Source: Planctomycetota bacterium
Lineage (GTDB): Bacteria > Planctomycetota > UBA1135 > GCA-002686595
Direction: 5' to 3'
Assembly: GCA_002683825.1 (NCBI GenBank)
Contig: NYUD01000072.1
Coordinates: 1-64,000 of the forward strand
DNA length: 64,000 nt
In this document: positions 30,004-39,616 of the stretch, one piece after another
How positions within the stretch are numbered: the first letter of the stretch is position 1
Layout: the number at the start of each line of letters is the position of its first letter
Position numbers and translations under genes: made by a program
The notes under the pieces: generated by a model
Database searches by the model: none
What the model was told of the DNA's origin: nothing
What the model saw: the letters and a program-made list of their open reading frames with translations, nothing else

Positions 30004-30293
30004 TGGGCGTGTTGAAGCTTCTGATGGTGTTTCTGGTGTCGGTCAACCTCGCGGCGTTCCTCGCCTTCGGGCTGGACAAGTGGTTTGCGCGCCGAGGGAT
30101 GCGCCGTATTTCCGAAGGCAGACTCTTGCAGTTCGCCACGTACCTCGGAGGTCTCGGGGCCTTTGCCGGGTCGAGGGTGTTTCACCACAAGACCCGAAAG
30201 CGCGGCTTCCTGCTGCGGCTTTACCTGGCGCTGGTGCTGAACCTCTTGGTTCTATCCGGCGCGCTGTGGTTGTTTCTTCGCGGTCTCGGTTAG
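30003..30293 (+). CDS. DUF1294 family small membrane protein
   Basis: NLAAFLAFGLDKWFARRGMRRISEGRLLQFATYLGGLGAFAGSRVFHHKTRK. Confidence 0.88.
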   Translation: MGVLKLLMVFLVSVNLAAFLAFGLDKWFARRGMRRISEGRLLQFATYLGGLGAFAGSRVFHHKTRKRGFLLRLYLALVLNLLVLSGALWLFLRGLG

Positions 30294-30304
30294 GCGAGGC
30301 CTCG

Positions 30305-31510
30305 TTAGACGAACAACTCCATCGGCCTGAGGTCCATGGACGTCTGGACGCCCATCCAGTCCTTTTCGACGGCCGTGTAGATCGATCGGAAGTCCGTCGT
30401 GAAGGGGACGTCACCGTCTTGCAGCGCCTCCAGGTCGGGCGGCGTGCCGTGCAAGCCCGGCCGGACCCTGGAACCTACCAGAAGTACGGGGCCCGCAGCG
30501 CCATGGTCGGTGCCTCTGGATCCGTTCTCCGCCGCCCGCCGTCCGAACTCACTGAAGACCAAGGTCGACACCCTGTCGTCGATGCCGCGGGCTTCCAGAT
30601 CCAGCTGGAACGCGCTGAGACTCTCGGACAGCTCCTCCAGAAGAGCCCCGTGCAGGCGGCCTTGCTGTGCGTGCGTGTCGAAGCCCGTCAGTTCGAGGTG
30701 GAGCACGCGCAGGCCGAAACCGGCCTCGATCAGACCGGCGACGAGTCGCAGCCGTTGAGCCAACCCGTATCCCGGCGTATCGGCTTTCTCGGAACGTTCG
30801 AACGCTCTGGAGAACCGTGTGGAAACGCGATAGCTCTGTTCCGCAACGGCGCGCAGGTAGGCCGACTCCCGCGCTTCGCCAGTTCGCGATCCGGTCATGC
30901 CATTGCGCAGCGATGCAAATCCCTGCAGTTCACGTAATTGCAGTCCGCGCGCGTCGGTGATCGCGGTGGGGTCGCTGGTTTCTCCGCGGAGCGCGAGCGG
31001 GATCTCCCGGCCGCCGACATGGATGGCTCCCATGGAAGCACGAGCGGGGTCTTCGCAAGAGCGATCCAGGAGTTTTCCGAGCCAGCCGTGATCCCTTACC
31101 CGATTCACCGGATCCGCCGTGTGCCAGATTTCCATCGAGCGGAAGTGCGAGCGGTTCGGTATCGGGTAGCCCACACCGTGAATCGCCGCGACCTTGCCGG
31201 CTTCGAAGAGCCTGGCGAGGGCACCCATCTGCGGGTGGAGTCCGAATCCACGACCGAGCGCGTGCAGGCGATCGCGTCCCAGAGCGAGGGTTGGGCGTGC
31301 GCGGTAGTAAGCATCCTGGCGGTGGGGAACCAGCATGTTCAAGCCGTCGTTGCCGCCGCTCAGCTGAACCACGACGAGGGTGCGTTCCAGAGGAAGCTTC
31401 CCTCCTACCTTCCCCTTCCGGAGCGCCGATTCCTTCATCAGACCCAGGAGGGACAACGAGCATGCCACCTGAATTCCGTTGACCAGAAAGTCTCTGCGAT
31501 CTGTGACCAT
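30305..31510 (-). CDS. DUF1501 domain-containing protein
   Basis: RRDFLVNG start, VVVQLSGGNDGLNMLVP, VFSEFGRRAAENGSRGTDHGAAGPVLLVG. Confidence 0.92.
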   Translation of the reverse strand: MVTDRRDFLVNGIQVACSLSLLGLMKESALRKGKVGGKLPLERTLVVVQLSGGNDGLNMLVPHRQDAYYRARPTLALGRDRLHALGRGFGLHPQMGALARLFEAGKVAAIHGVGYPIPNRSHFRSMEIWHTADPVNRVRDHGWLGKLLDRSCEDPARASMGAIHVGGREIPLALRGETSDPTAITDARGLQLRELQGFASLRNGMTGSRTGEARESAYLRAVAEQSYRVSTRFSRAFERSEKADTPGYGLAQRLRLVAGLIEAGFGLRVLHLELTGFDTHAQQGRLHGALLEELSESLSAFQLDLEARGIDDRVSTLVFSEFGRRAAENGSRGTDHGAAGPVLLVGSRVRPGLHGTPPDLEALQDGDVPFTTDFRSIYTAVEKDWMGVQTSMDLRPMELFV

Positions 31511-31514
31511 GGCA

Positions 31515-32792
31515 TCAAACCAGATGGAATTCGGGTGAAGTCAGGACGAGGGCCGCAGCAACCGCTATGGACGTGGGCGTGTCCGCGGCCTCGGCAAGGG
31601 CTCGACCTACTGCATCGTCCAGCTGCGGCGTATGGACATTCGCCAGCAACTCCTCGCGCATGGCCTCAGCTGTGGCGTGCCGCGGTGCATCACTGTCGAT
31701 CGTCGAGCGTTTTGCTTCCGCCACCTCGACCATGGCATTGTGGCGTGCGATCCAGGTGCCGACATTGACCCAGGCCTCGTGTCCGTCCCAGCCCTTGACA
31801 TTCGGAGGACGGAAGAGCGCCTGACCCATCTCCGCGCACAGCTGGGCCGCGCGCTTCGGAGCGAAGGGAACTCCGAGGGCACGTACGCTGAAGGCCATCA
31901 ATTCGACCGGGCTTGCGATACGAGCGCGCCTGACCTCATCGGAGAAGAAGAGCGTCGAGGCAAACAACGTGGCGAGCGTCGCGCCGATGTCCCATCGATT
32001 CGAGATCAGTTCCTCGGCCAGGGCGTCGACCCACTCCTGCCGTGGTCGGGGGGCGACGAATTCCTTCAGGAGCCTGTGAGCGACGTGGCGCGCACAGGCG
32101 GGGTGGTCGAGCACCGCGTCGATCACATCCGCGGCATCGAGTGTGCCCTTCATCCCCAGGACCTCTTTCATTCCCGCGTCGTGATGTTTTTCGCGGAAGA
32201 CACTCGATCTCCCCCTCGTGCCCCATCCTGTGAACCCGCGGGCGGCCTCCAGGACGTCGCCTTCGGTGTAGTTGCCGATGCCCAGTCCGAAGAGCTCCAT
32301 CACCTCGCGAGCGAAATTCTCGTTGGGATGGGACTTGAGATTGTCGCCTCCATCCAGCCAGAGAAGCATGGCCGTGTCCCGGGCGACCGCGTGAAGCAGA
32401 CGGCGAAAGTCCCCTAGCCCCTCCCGCCGGAAGAGCTCGTTTTGGCGGTGCATCAGGCGCACGTCGTCGACCTTGTCGAAAGACGTCGCGAAGTGATTGT
32501 GCCAGCAAAGTGCGGTTCGCTCGCGCAGCGGTGCACCACCAGCCAGAATCAAAGCCATCCACCAGGCTTGCAGGGTCGAGACCTCGCCCTGCGCGAGCAA
32601 GGGTTCGATTCCGCGGTACAGCTCTTCAGCGTGCGTGTCGGTTGTCAGGACGGTCTCCACGGCGCCGCTCAGGCCGAGCTCCAGCATCTGACGAACCTGC
32701 CCCTTTTTCGGTCCGAAGCCCGCGCGCCTGAGCAGATGGGTCGCCGCCTGGTCGTTCCATTCGCCTGGGCGCGGCTGCCAGGGGCGTAGCAT
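31515..32792 (-). CDS. DUF1800 domain-containing protein
   Basis: HLLRRAGFGP, WHNHFATSFDKV, HPNENFAREVMELFGLGIGNYTE, AARGFTGW. Confidence 0.93.
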   Translation of the reverse strand: MLRPWQPRPGEWNDQAATHLLRRAGFGPKKGQVRQMLELGLSGAVETVLTTDTHAEELYRGIEPLLAQGEVSTLQAWWMALILAGGAPLRERTALCWHNHFATSFDKVDDVRLMHRQNELFRREGLGDFRRLLHAVARDTAMLLWLDGGDNLKSHPNENFAREVMELFGLGIGNYTEGDVLEAARGFTGWGTRGRSSVFREKHHDAGMKEVLGMKGTLDAADVIDAVLDHPACARHVAHRLLKEFVAPRPRQEWVDALAEELISNRWDIGATLATLFASTLFFSDEVRRARIASPVELMAFSVRALGVPFAPKRAAQLCAEMGQALFRPPNVKGWDGHEAWVNVGTWIARHNAMVEVAEAKRSTIDSDAPRHATAEAMREELLANVHTPQLDDAVGRALAEAADTPTSIAVAAALVLTSPEFHLV

Positions 32793-34594
32793 CAGCGAAC
32801 TTCCTCGGGATTCGCCGTTTCGGAGGCGAGCTCCGCGCGCAGGGAAAACACGACGCGATCCTTGCCGGACGAAGGGAGATCGATCCGCAGTGTTCGCAGC
32901 GAGTGCGCGAGCATCTCCAGCCCGCCGATCTCTTCACGAGCCTTCTCGATCGAAACGCCGTCCTCCAGGACCTTGTTCATGACGAGAGCCTCGAAGTTGG
33001 CCTGGATCAACTCGGCGAGCGCCGGTCCGTCAATGTGCAGGCTTTCTGAGGCCGCCGTGGCGGGCGAGTGCAGGCTTTCCAGCTCGCGTATCAGCTCGCG
33101 CACGAGCTCTTCGTGCGTTCCCAGTATCAACGCGTCGCCGACGATCGCGCAGGCGGGGCGCAGGTTGTAGCGCATGTCGATACCGTCGCCTTCGTACGGA
33201 TCGAGAAAGCGCGCCACGCTGATCGGGATCCGCCCCTCCTGTCCCACGGAAAGCAGGAACGGGCGTCCCTGCTTCTGGGCCTGATCGACGCCGATGACCG
33301 AAACGATGCTTTGAAAGGCTGCGAGAAACTGGGGGCCGGAGCGCTCCGGCTGCTCGAGTTTGCCTATGAGCGCGAGTCCGGGCAGGGGGATCTCGGGTTT
33401 CGGCCCCGTCGAGAAATTCAGCGGACGCGAGATCAGGCGCAACCACGGGGAGAGGTGGGGCAACACCTTTTCGCCCACCTCCTGTCCGCCGAAGAAGAGC
33501 GACAGCTGGGACTCGGCCTCCGCCAGCTTGGGGACCTTGCGTGGCGAAAAAAGGTCGCTGCCCTGGGTCAGGATGGCCGCGAAGTCACGATAGATGAGGC
33601 CGTTGACGAGATCGTCTTCGGATTCCAGAGCCGGCGGGATCGGGGCGGAATTCTGCGGTAGGAGCGTCGCCGCGCCGTCGGTGTCGAAACCCCTCACGCT
33701 CAAGTGCAGCTCGTTCGCACCCAGAGACAATTCCGCAGTCACCGTTTGCGCGGTCGCGAGGGCCCCGAGTTGAGAGCCCAAGAGTGTGTGGACGGCGGGA
33801 TCTTCGTTGCCGGCTGCTAGCTGATGCAGTTCGGTGTCGAATGACTGTTCGATCGCCCGGCGGTCGGCGTAGGCCCAGAGCAGGCCGGCTTCGGAACGCG
33901 CTCCATAGAGGTCGCGAAACCCTTCCCGTGACACGAGATTCCGCTCGCCACTTTTTTCCGAACACGCATCGATCGCCAGCGCGTAGTCCCTCGAGTTTCC
34001 GAAGATGATCTGCGCTCCTCGCTGGACGACCAGAGCTTCCCCGATGTTCCAGAAACTCGCACCATCGAGTGTGGCGTGCGGGCGATCGAGCGCGCCGGGG
34101 TGATCCGTCTTGTCCTCCAGTAGATTGAAGATGTCTTCTCGAATGTCATCGGCAACCCCCGCGCTTTCCGCGCAAAGAACGAGAGCGGCTTGCGGATCTT
34201 CTTTGTCGCCGGCGAGTCCGAAGGCGACACCGTTTGCAGTGAGCTCTGCGAGACCTTCTAACGCCGACCGTCCGAGCGTGGAATTGACGAAAGCCAACCA
34301 ATCTTCCGGGGAGGCGGTGCTCGTCAGCGTGCGTCCGAGTTTCGTTGCGAAGAATGCTTGTACAAAGGGGTGCCCGAGTCCGTCGTCGAAAAGCTCCGAC
34401 AGGCCTGTTCCCTCGACGTACAGCACGGTCCCCTCCGGGAACCGCCGCGCGAGGCCGGGGCTCTGGTCCGGCCCTTGGCCCCAGGCCTCGGCCTCTGCGG
34501 TGAGAAGGGCCGGCACGAGACTCAGGATTCCGGTAAGGAAGAGGGGTGCTCGCGGCATACGAGGAGTCCCACAGTGGTTTCGGGTCGCTTGCAT
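32792..34594 (-). CDS. DUF3352-like secreted protein
   Basis: Signal-like N-terminus MQATRNHCGTPRMPRAPLFLTGILSLVPALLTAEA; 1-nt overlap with the DUF1800 gene. Confidence 0.6.
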   Translation of the reverse strand: MQATRNHCGTPRMPRAPLFLTGILSLVPALLTAEAEAWGQGPDQSPGLARRFPEGTVLYVEGTGLSELFDDGLGHPFVQAFFATKLGRTLTSTASPEDWLAFVNSTLGRSALEGLAELTANGVAFGLAGDKEDPQAALVLCAESAGVADDIREDIFNLLEDKTDHPGALDRPHATLDGASFWNIGEALVVQRGAQIIFGNSRDYALAIDACSEKSGERNLVSREGFRDLYGARSEAGLLWAYADRRAIEQSFDTELHQLAAGNEDPAVHTLLGSQLGALATAQTVTAELSLGANELHLSVRGFDTDGAATLLPQNSAPIPPALESEDDLVNGLIYRDFAAILTQGSDLFSPRKVPKLAEAESQLSLFFGGQEVGEKVLPHLSPWLRLISRPLNFSTGPKPEIPLPGLALIGKLEQPERSGPQFLAAFQSIVSVIGVDQAQKQGRPFLLSVGQEGRIPISVARFLDPYEGDGIDMRYNLRPACAIVGDALILGTHEELVRELIRELESLHSPATAASESLHIDGPALAELIQANFEALVMNKVLEDGVSIEKAREEIGGLEMLAHSLRTLRIDLPSSGKDRVVFSLRAELASETANPEEVR

Positions 34595-34823
34595 GATGTG
34601 TTTCCTGCCGTGTTCGGAAGAGACCGACGCCCGACGCTCCACCGCGTGAAAGGGAATCGGCCGCAATTCCGGACGATTCGCCGCTCCGGTAACGTGGCTT
34701 GGTCCCGCAGCTGACGCAACCCTTATCCCGAGCGAGTGGCCGGATCCGCACCCAGCGTGCAGAATGGTATCCGGGCGATGCATCGCCTTTGAGACTCCCA
34801 TCCCCACAGGCCCGGAGGAGGGC

Positions 34824-36713
34824 ATGCCCCACACCTTTTCTCGATCCATCCTCGTCGCTCTTCTCTTCACCTCCGCCCTGACTTCGAGCGGTTCTTCGCA
34901 ACGAGCCTTGCGACCTGAAGCGACGTTGATTCAGGACGTTTATGTCGGTCGCGAGCGTGACGAAGCGAAGAAGTTCAGCCTGCTCCTGCGCGACGGCGCG
35001 ATCGAGAAGGTCCTGGAAGCCGGAACGCCTCCTCCTCCGGGTGTCCGTGTTGTCGACGGACGCGACCTCATCTGTCTCCCCGCCTTTCTCGATGCCTATT
35101 CGAACACGGGTTGCGAAACACCAGAGCCGACGAAGGACCAGGACGTTCCCGTCGATGTGAAGTCGGATGTGCGTATCGACATGCGGCTCGCGAACCGCAA
35201 GGGAGTGCAACCGTCGTTCCGTGCTGTCGACGCCTTGGCGATGTCCAAGGAGAACTCAGCAGCGTGGCGCGAGGCCGGTTTCGGCACCGCTCTGATCGCG
35301 CCGGAGGGCGAGTTGTTGTCGGGGACCAGTGTGCTCGTGGCAACGGGTGAAGCAGCCGTGCGCGATCTCGTCATTTTGCCTGACGTCTTTGGGCATGCGG
35401 CGTTCGCGGCGAACGGTCCCGGCTATCCCTCGACGTTGATGGGGTACTTGGCCCAGCTGCGCCAGTTCTTCAACGATTCGAAGTATCTGGACGAGCTCGA
35501 GCGACGCCATGAGCAGGGGCGCCCGGGGTTGCGACCTCCCCACGACGAAGAGCTTGTCGCCGGCGGAGCCTTGCTCGCGAAGGGGCAGGTGCTGGTTTGC
35601 GAAGCCCAGAGTTCGCGCGACATGGAGCGCTGGTTCAAGTTGGCCGACGAGTTCGGGTTGCGTATCGGGTTCAGCGGAGGACTCGAGGCCTGGCGGGTTG
35701 CCGACGAGCTGTCGAACCGGGATGTGCCCGTGGTTCTGACTCTGGACTGGGGCAAGGAGGTCAAGGATCCCCTGGCGAAGGAGGAGAAGAAGAAGGACGA
35801 GGCCGAGGAAGGCGAACCGGAAGAGAAGGCGGCGGCCGAGGAGGCCCCGGATGTCGAGGAGGAAGCCGTCGAGAATGAGGACGCCGAGGAGAAGGCAGAC
35901 GCCGAGGAGGATGAGGACGCCGAGGAGGAGGATGAGGACGCCGAGGAAGAGTCCGTCTGGGAGTACACCGAGCCCTTGGGCGTGCGGGTCGAGAAACGCA
36001 GGCGTTGGGAGGAGAAGCGCGACTGCGCCATCCGCCTCACGGAGGCCGGAGTGCCCTTCGCCTTCGGCACGAAGGGCCGCGAGCCGGACAAGCTCCTGGG
36101 GGACGTGCGCAAGCTGGTTGAAGCCGGACTGTCCGCCGAGGCTGCCCTGGGTGCCCTGACCACCGAAGCCGCACGGCTCCTGGGGGTGTCCGATCGCCTG
36201 GGGCGCATCGCGGCTGGCCACAACGCCACTTTTTGTCTGTGGACCGACGACCCGCTGACCGACGAGAAAGCGCAGGCCTTGTGGGTGTTCGTCGACGGTT
36301 TTCCCACGGAGTACGAACGGAAGAAAGTAAAGAAGAAGAGCTCCGGCGAAGGCCCGGAGGAAGGACTCGATCTCACCGGGACCTGGAAGGTCGAGTTCCT
36401 CGACGCCGAAGGCATCGACGAGGCCAAGCTCGTCCTGGTGATGGACGAGCAGGGCGACATCACCGGGTCGATCTTCGTCGAGAGCCCGCGGGATGAGACC
36501 GAGGTCGAGGCTTCGATCGAGGGAACTCTAACGGGCACGGAGTTCTTGATGGATGCGAGCCTGGCCTTCGGCGAGTTCGCGATCGACGTCAGCTTCAGCG
36601 GAACCCTCGAGAAGAAGAGACTCGAGGGTGAGTCGACCTTCTCGGCGCCCTTCATGAGCGAACCGAGTTCCAATGATTTTATCGCCACGCTTCAACCCGA
36701 AAAAGTTCGCTAG
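34824..36713 (+). CDS. Amidohydrolase-like protein, degenerate, with acidic insert
   Basis: Composite-domain TLIQDVYVGRE...LLRDGAIEKV; expected HxH replaced by LPAFLDAYSNTG; ends like amidohydrolases (GRIAAGHNATFCLWTDDP). Start MPHTF preceded by GGAGGAGGG. Confidence 0.78.
   Translation: MPHTFSRSILVALLFTSALTSSGSSQRALRPEATLIQDVYVGRERDEAKKFSLLLRDGAIEKVLEAGTPPPPGVRVVDGRDLICLPAFLDAYSNTGCETPEPTKDQDVPVDVKSDVRIDMRLANRKGVQPSFRAVDALAMSKENSAAWREAGFGTALIAPEGELLSGTSVLVATGEAAVRDLVILPDVFGHAAFAANGPGYPSTLMGYLAQLRQFFNDSKYLDELERRHEQGRPGLRPPHDEELVAGGALLAKGQVLVCEAQSSRDMERWFKLADEFGLRIGFSGGLEAWRVADELSNRDVPVVLTLDWGKEVKDPLAKEEKKKDEAEEGEPEEKAAAEEAPDVEEEAVENEDAEEKADAEEDEDAEEEDEDAEEESVWEYTEPLGVRVEKRRRWEEKRDCAIRLTEAGVPFAFGTKGREPDKLLGDVRKLVEAGLSAEAALGALTTEAARLLGVSDRLGRIAAGHNATFCLWTDDPLTDEKAQALWVFVDGFPTEYERKKVKKKSSGEGPEEGLDLTGTWKVEFLDAEGIDEAKLVLVMDEQGDITGSIFVESPRDETEVEASIEGTLTGTEFLMDASLAFGEFAIDVSFSGTLEKKRLEGESTFSAPFMSEPSSNDFIATLQPEKVR
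35776..35955 (+). repeat. Low-complexity GAG/GAC/GCC-rich tract encoding an E/D/A-rich segment
   Basis: Translated ...EEKKKDEAEEGEPEEKAAAEEAPDVEEEAVENEDAEEKADAEEDEDAEEEDEDAEEE. Confidence 0.85.
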
Positions 36714-36725
36714 GAGGACCACGCC

Positions 36726-39302
36726 ATGAAATTCACAGCATTCTCCCTCCTAGCGCTGACCCTGGGTGGCGGCGACGACAACCCCTTCTCGCATCCCTTC
36801 GAGACCGATGCGCATCGGGCCGTAACGCTCGACGTCTCGGCGGGAGCGTTGATTCAAAACGTCACGATTCACTCCGCCGTCAAACCTGCGTTCATCGGCG
36901 ACATTCTGGTTCAAGGGGGCGACATTCAGGCGATCGGCGCCGATCTCGGAGCCCCTGAAGGGGTGGTCGTCATCGACGGATCGGGCAAGCATCTGGCTCC
37001 CGGCGTGATAGACACGCACTCGCATATGGCGATCGAACGCGGCATCAATGAGGGCACGCTTTCGATCACCGCGGACTGTGACATCACAGACGTCATCAAC
37101 GCCGACGATCTCGGGTTGTATCGCGCTCTCGCCGGCGGAACGACCACAATTCAGTGCCTGCACGGTTCGGCCAACGCCATCGGCGGTCGCAGCGAAGCCC
37201 TGAAGCTGCGCTGGAAAAAGACGGCCGACGAACTGCGCTTCCCAAACGCCCCCCAGGGCATCAAGTTCGCGCTTGGCGAGAACCCCAAGCGTTCGAACTC
37301 CGGGCGCGCAGGCCGGCGCTTCCCTGCCACGCGCCCCGGCGTCGAATCGATCTACTTTCGAGCCTTTGCACGAGCACAGGAATACGAGAGCGAATGGAAG
37401 CACTACGCCGAGCGTCTCGCTCGAGGCGGCGATCCTCAGCCGCCGCGCCGCGACGTACGCCTGGAGGTTCTCGTCGGAATCATGGATGGCGACGTGAAGG
37501 TTCACTCGCACTGTTATCGCGACGACGAGATTCTGATGCTCATGCGCGTGGCCGAGCACTTTGGATTCCGCATTCAGACGCTGCAACACGTGCTGGAGGG
37601 CTACAAGGTCGCCGCCGAGATCGCTGAACACGGCGCCGGCACCTCGACCTTTGCCGATTGGTGGGGTTACAAGCAGGAGGCCAACGACGCCATTCCACAA
37701 AACGCGAGCCTGCTGGACGAAGCGGGGGTCGTTTCCACGATCAATTCCGATTCGGGCGAGCTGGTGCGTCACCTCTATCACGAGGCGGCCAAGTCGGTGC
37801 GCTACAGCGGCATGGATCCGGTCGCCGCCCTGCGGCTCTGCACGCTCAATGGGGCCATCCAACTGGGTGTCGACGACCGCGTAGGCTCGATCGAGGTCGG
37901 CAAGGACGCGGATCTCGTGCTTCTGAACGCCGATCCTTTGTCGGTTTACTCGAAGGTCGAATGGACGATGGTCGACGGTCGGATCGAGTTCCAGCGTCGT
38001 GACGCCTTTGAGTTGGATCTTGAGCAGGCGCCGGTGCGTGTGCTGGAACGCAAGGTCCCCGCAGCCGTTCTTCTAGAAGCCTCGGCCGGCAAGAAGCAGG
38101 CGGACCATCTTGCGATCGTCGGTGGCACGATTCATCCCGTCGAAGGCGAGGACATCGAAGACGGGACGCTCCTGATCCGCGACGGTCGAATCGCCGGGCT
38201 TGGAAGGAGTGTGGACGTTCCACCCGGCTCGCAGATCATCGACGCCGAAGGGCTTCACGTTTGGCCGGGAATGATCGCGCTCAATACCCCTCTGGGGCTG
38301 CAGGGGGTGCGTTCGGTACGTGGGACCATGGACACCTCCGAGATTGGCGGCAACCAACCCGACCTGCGCGTCGCCAGCTCGATTCACGCCGCATCGGCTC
38401 ATATTCCCGTGACGCGTACGAACGGCATCACGCGTTCGCAGACCACACCCCAGGGCATGGGGCCGATGAGCGGCCAATCCGCCATTGTCCGCTTGAGCGG
38501 TGATACGTGGGAGGAGGCGTTGATGGTGGACAAGGACATGCTCCACATCCGTTTCCCGCGTATCAGCAACACGGCCGAGAAAAAGGAAGAACCCAAAGAG
38601 ATCGAAGGGGTGCGTGAGCTCCTCAAGCAGGCGCGCGAGTACGCGCGCCTGCTCGCGGAAGCGCAGGAGTTCGGGCTGCAGGGCCCGGCCTTTGATCCGC
38701 GCTTGGCAGCCCTCGTGCCCTATGCGCAGGGCACAGCTCGTGTGGGTATCCACGCCTCCAACGCCCAGACGATTCTCTACGCCATCAAGTTTGCAAAGGA
38801 GCAAGAGCTCGACGCGGTGCTCTACGGCGTCAAGGAGGGCTGGAAGGTCGTCGAGGCCATCGAGACTTCCGGCTTTCCGGTGGTCGTGGGCCCGGTCCTG
38901 ACGGTGCCCCGCCTCGCGTACGATCCCTACGATGCGAGCTACGCGAACGCCGCGGTGCTGCATCGTGCGGGGATCCCCTTTGCCATCATGGCGGCGGATG
39001 GGAGTAATACGCGCAACACACCGTTCCACGCCGGCTTCGCCGCGGGCTACGGTTTGCCCTATGAGGAAGCGCTGCGCTCAGTGACCTACTACGCGGCGGA
39101 GATCCTCGGGATCGAGGACCAGCTGGGCAGTCTGGCTGTCGGCAAGATCGCCGATGTCGTCGTCACGGACGGCGATCTGCTCGAGGTGACGACCCGGGTA
39201 AAGCACATCCTGATCGACGGTGTGCCCATGGACGTGGGGAACCGACAGACGGAACTCTACGAGTACTACCGCAATCGTCTGCATCGTCTTCAGAAGGACT
39301 AG
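36726..39302 (+). CDS. Tandem-domain amidohydrolase family protein
   Basis: Domain 1 with GVIDTHSHMAIE and GSIEVGKDADLVLLNADPL; domain 2 begins HLAIVGGTIHPVEGEDIEDGTLLIRDGRIAGLG and ends GSLAVGKIADVVVTDGD but lacks HxH (PGMIALNTPLG). Confidence 0.85.
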   Translation: MKFTAFSLLALTLGGGDDNPFSHPFETDAHRAVTLDVSAGALIQNVTIHSAVKPAFIGDILVQGGDIQAIGADLGAPEGVVVIDGSGKHLAPGVIDTHSHMAIERGINEGTLSITADCDITDVINADDLGLYRALAGGTTTIQCLHGSANAIGGRSEALKLRWKKTADELRFPNAPQGIKFALGENPKRSNSGRAGRRFPATRPGVESIYFRAFARAQEYESEWKHYAERLARGGDPQPPRRDVRLEVLVGIMDGDVKVHSHCYRDDEILMLMRVAEHFGFRIQTLQHVLEGYKVAAEIAEHGAGTSTFADWWGYKQEANDAIPQNASLLDEAGVVSTINSDSGELVRHLYHEAAKSVRYSGMDPVAALRLCTLNGAIQLGVDDRVGSIEVGKDADLVLLNADPLSVYSKVEWTMVDGRIEFQRRDAFELDLEQAPVRVLERKVPAAVLLEASAGKKQADHLAIVGGTIHPVEGEDIEDGTLLIRDGRIAGLGRSVDVPPGSQIIDAEGLHVWPGMIALNTPLGLQGVRSVRGTMDTSEIGGNQPDLRVASSIHAASAHIPVTRTNGITRSQTTPQGMGPMSGQSAIVRLSGDTWEEALMVDKDMLHIRFPRISNTAEKKEEPKEIEGVRELLKQAREYARLLAEAQEFGLQGPAFDPRLAALVPYAQGTARVGIHASNAQTILYAIKFAKEQELDAVLYGVKEGWKVVEAIETSGFPVVVGPVLTVPRLAYDPYDASYANAAVLHRAGIPFAIMAADGSNTRNTPFHAGFAAGYGLPYEEALRSVTYYAAEILGIEDQLGSLAVGKIADVVVTDGDLLEVTTRVKHILIDGVPMDVGNRQTELYEYYRNRLHRLQKD

Positions 39303-39304
39303 CT

Positions 39305-39610
39305 TTGGCCGAAAAGAAAGACGCCCGGGTCGTCTGCCCCTGCTGCAACAGTCGCATCGAAGTCGACGTGCGGACCGGGAAGATCCTGCGCTGGCGTCGT
39401 CCCGAAGAGCTGGACGAGACCGGGAAACCCATCATGCGCGACAGCGATTGGAACGACGCCAGCCAGCGCGTCTCGGGGCGCTTGGGCGAGGCGCAGGGCA
39501 GGTTTGATTCCAGCTTCGATAAGGAGAAGAGTCGCGAGCGGGATCTCGACGATCTGTTTCGCAAGGCCCAGGACAAGTTGCAGAAGAAAAAAGAAGAACG
39601 CCGAGAGTAA
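39305..39610 (+). CDS. Small zinc-ribbon/coiled-coil hypothetical protein
   Basis: VVCPCCNSRIEVDVRTGKILRWRRPEEL...; TTG start; charged C-terminal helix; tightly packed between neighbours. Confidence 0.65.
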   Translation: MAEKKDARVVCPCCNSRIEVDVRTGKILRWRRPEELDETGKPIMRDSDWNDASQRVSGRLGEAQGRFDSSFDKEKSRERDLDDLFRKAQDKLQKKKEERRE

Positions 39611-39616
39611 TCCGCG

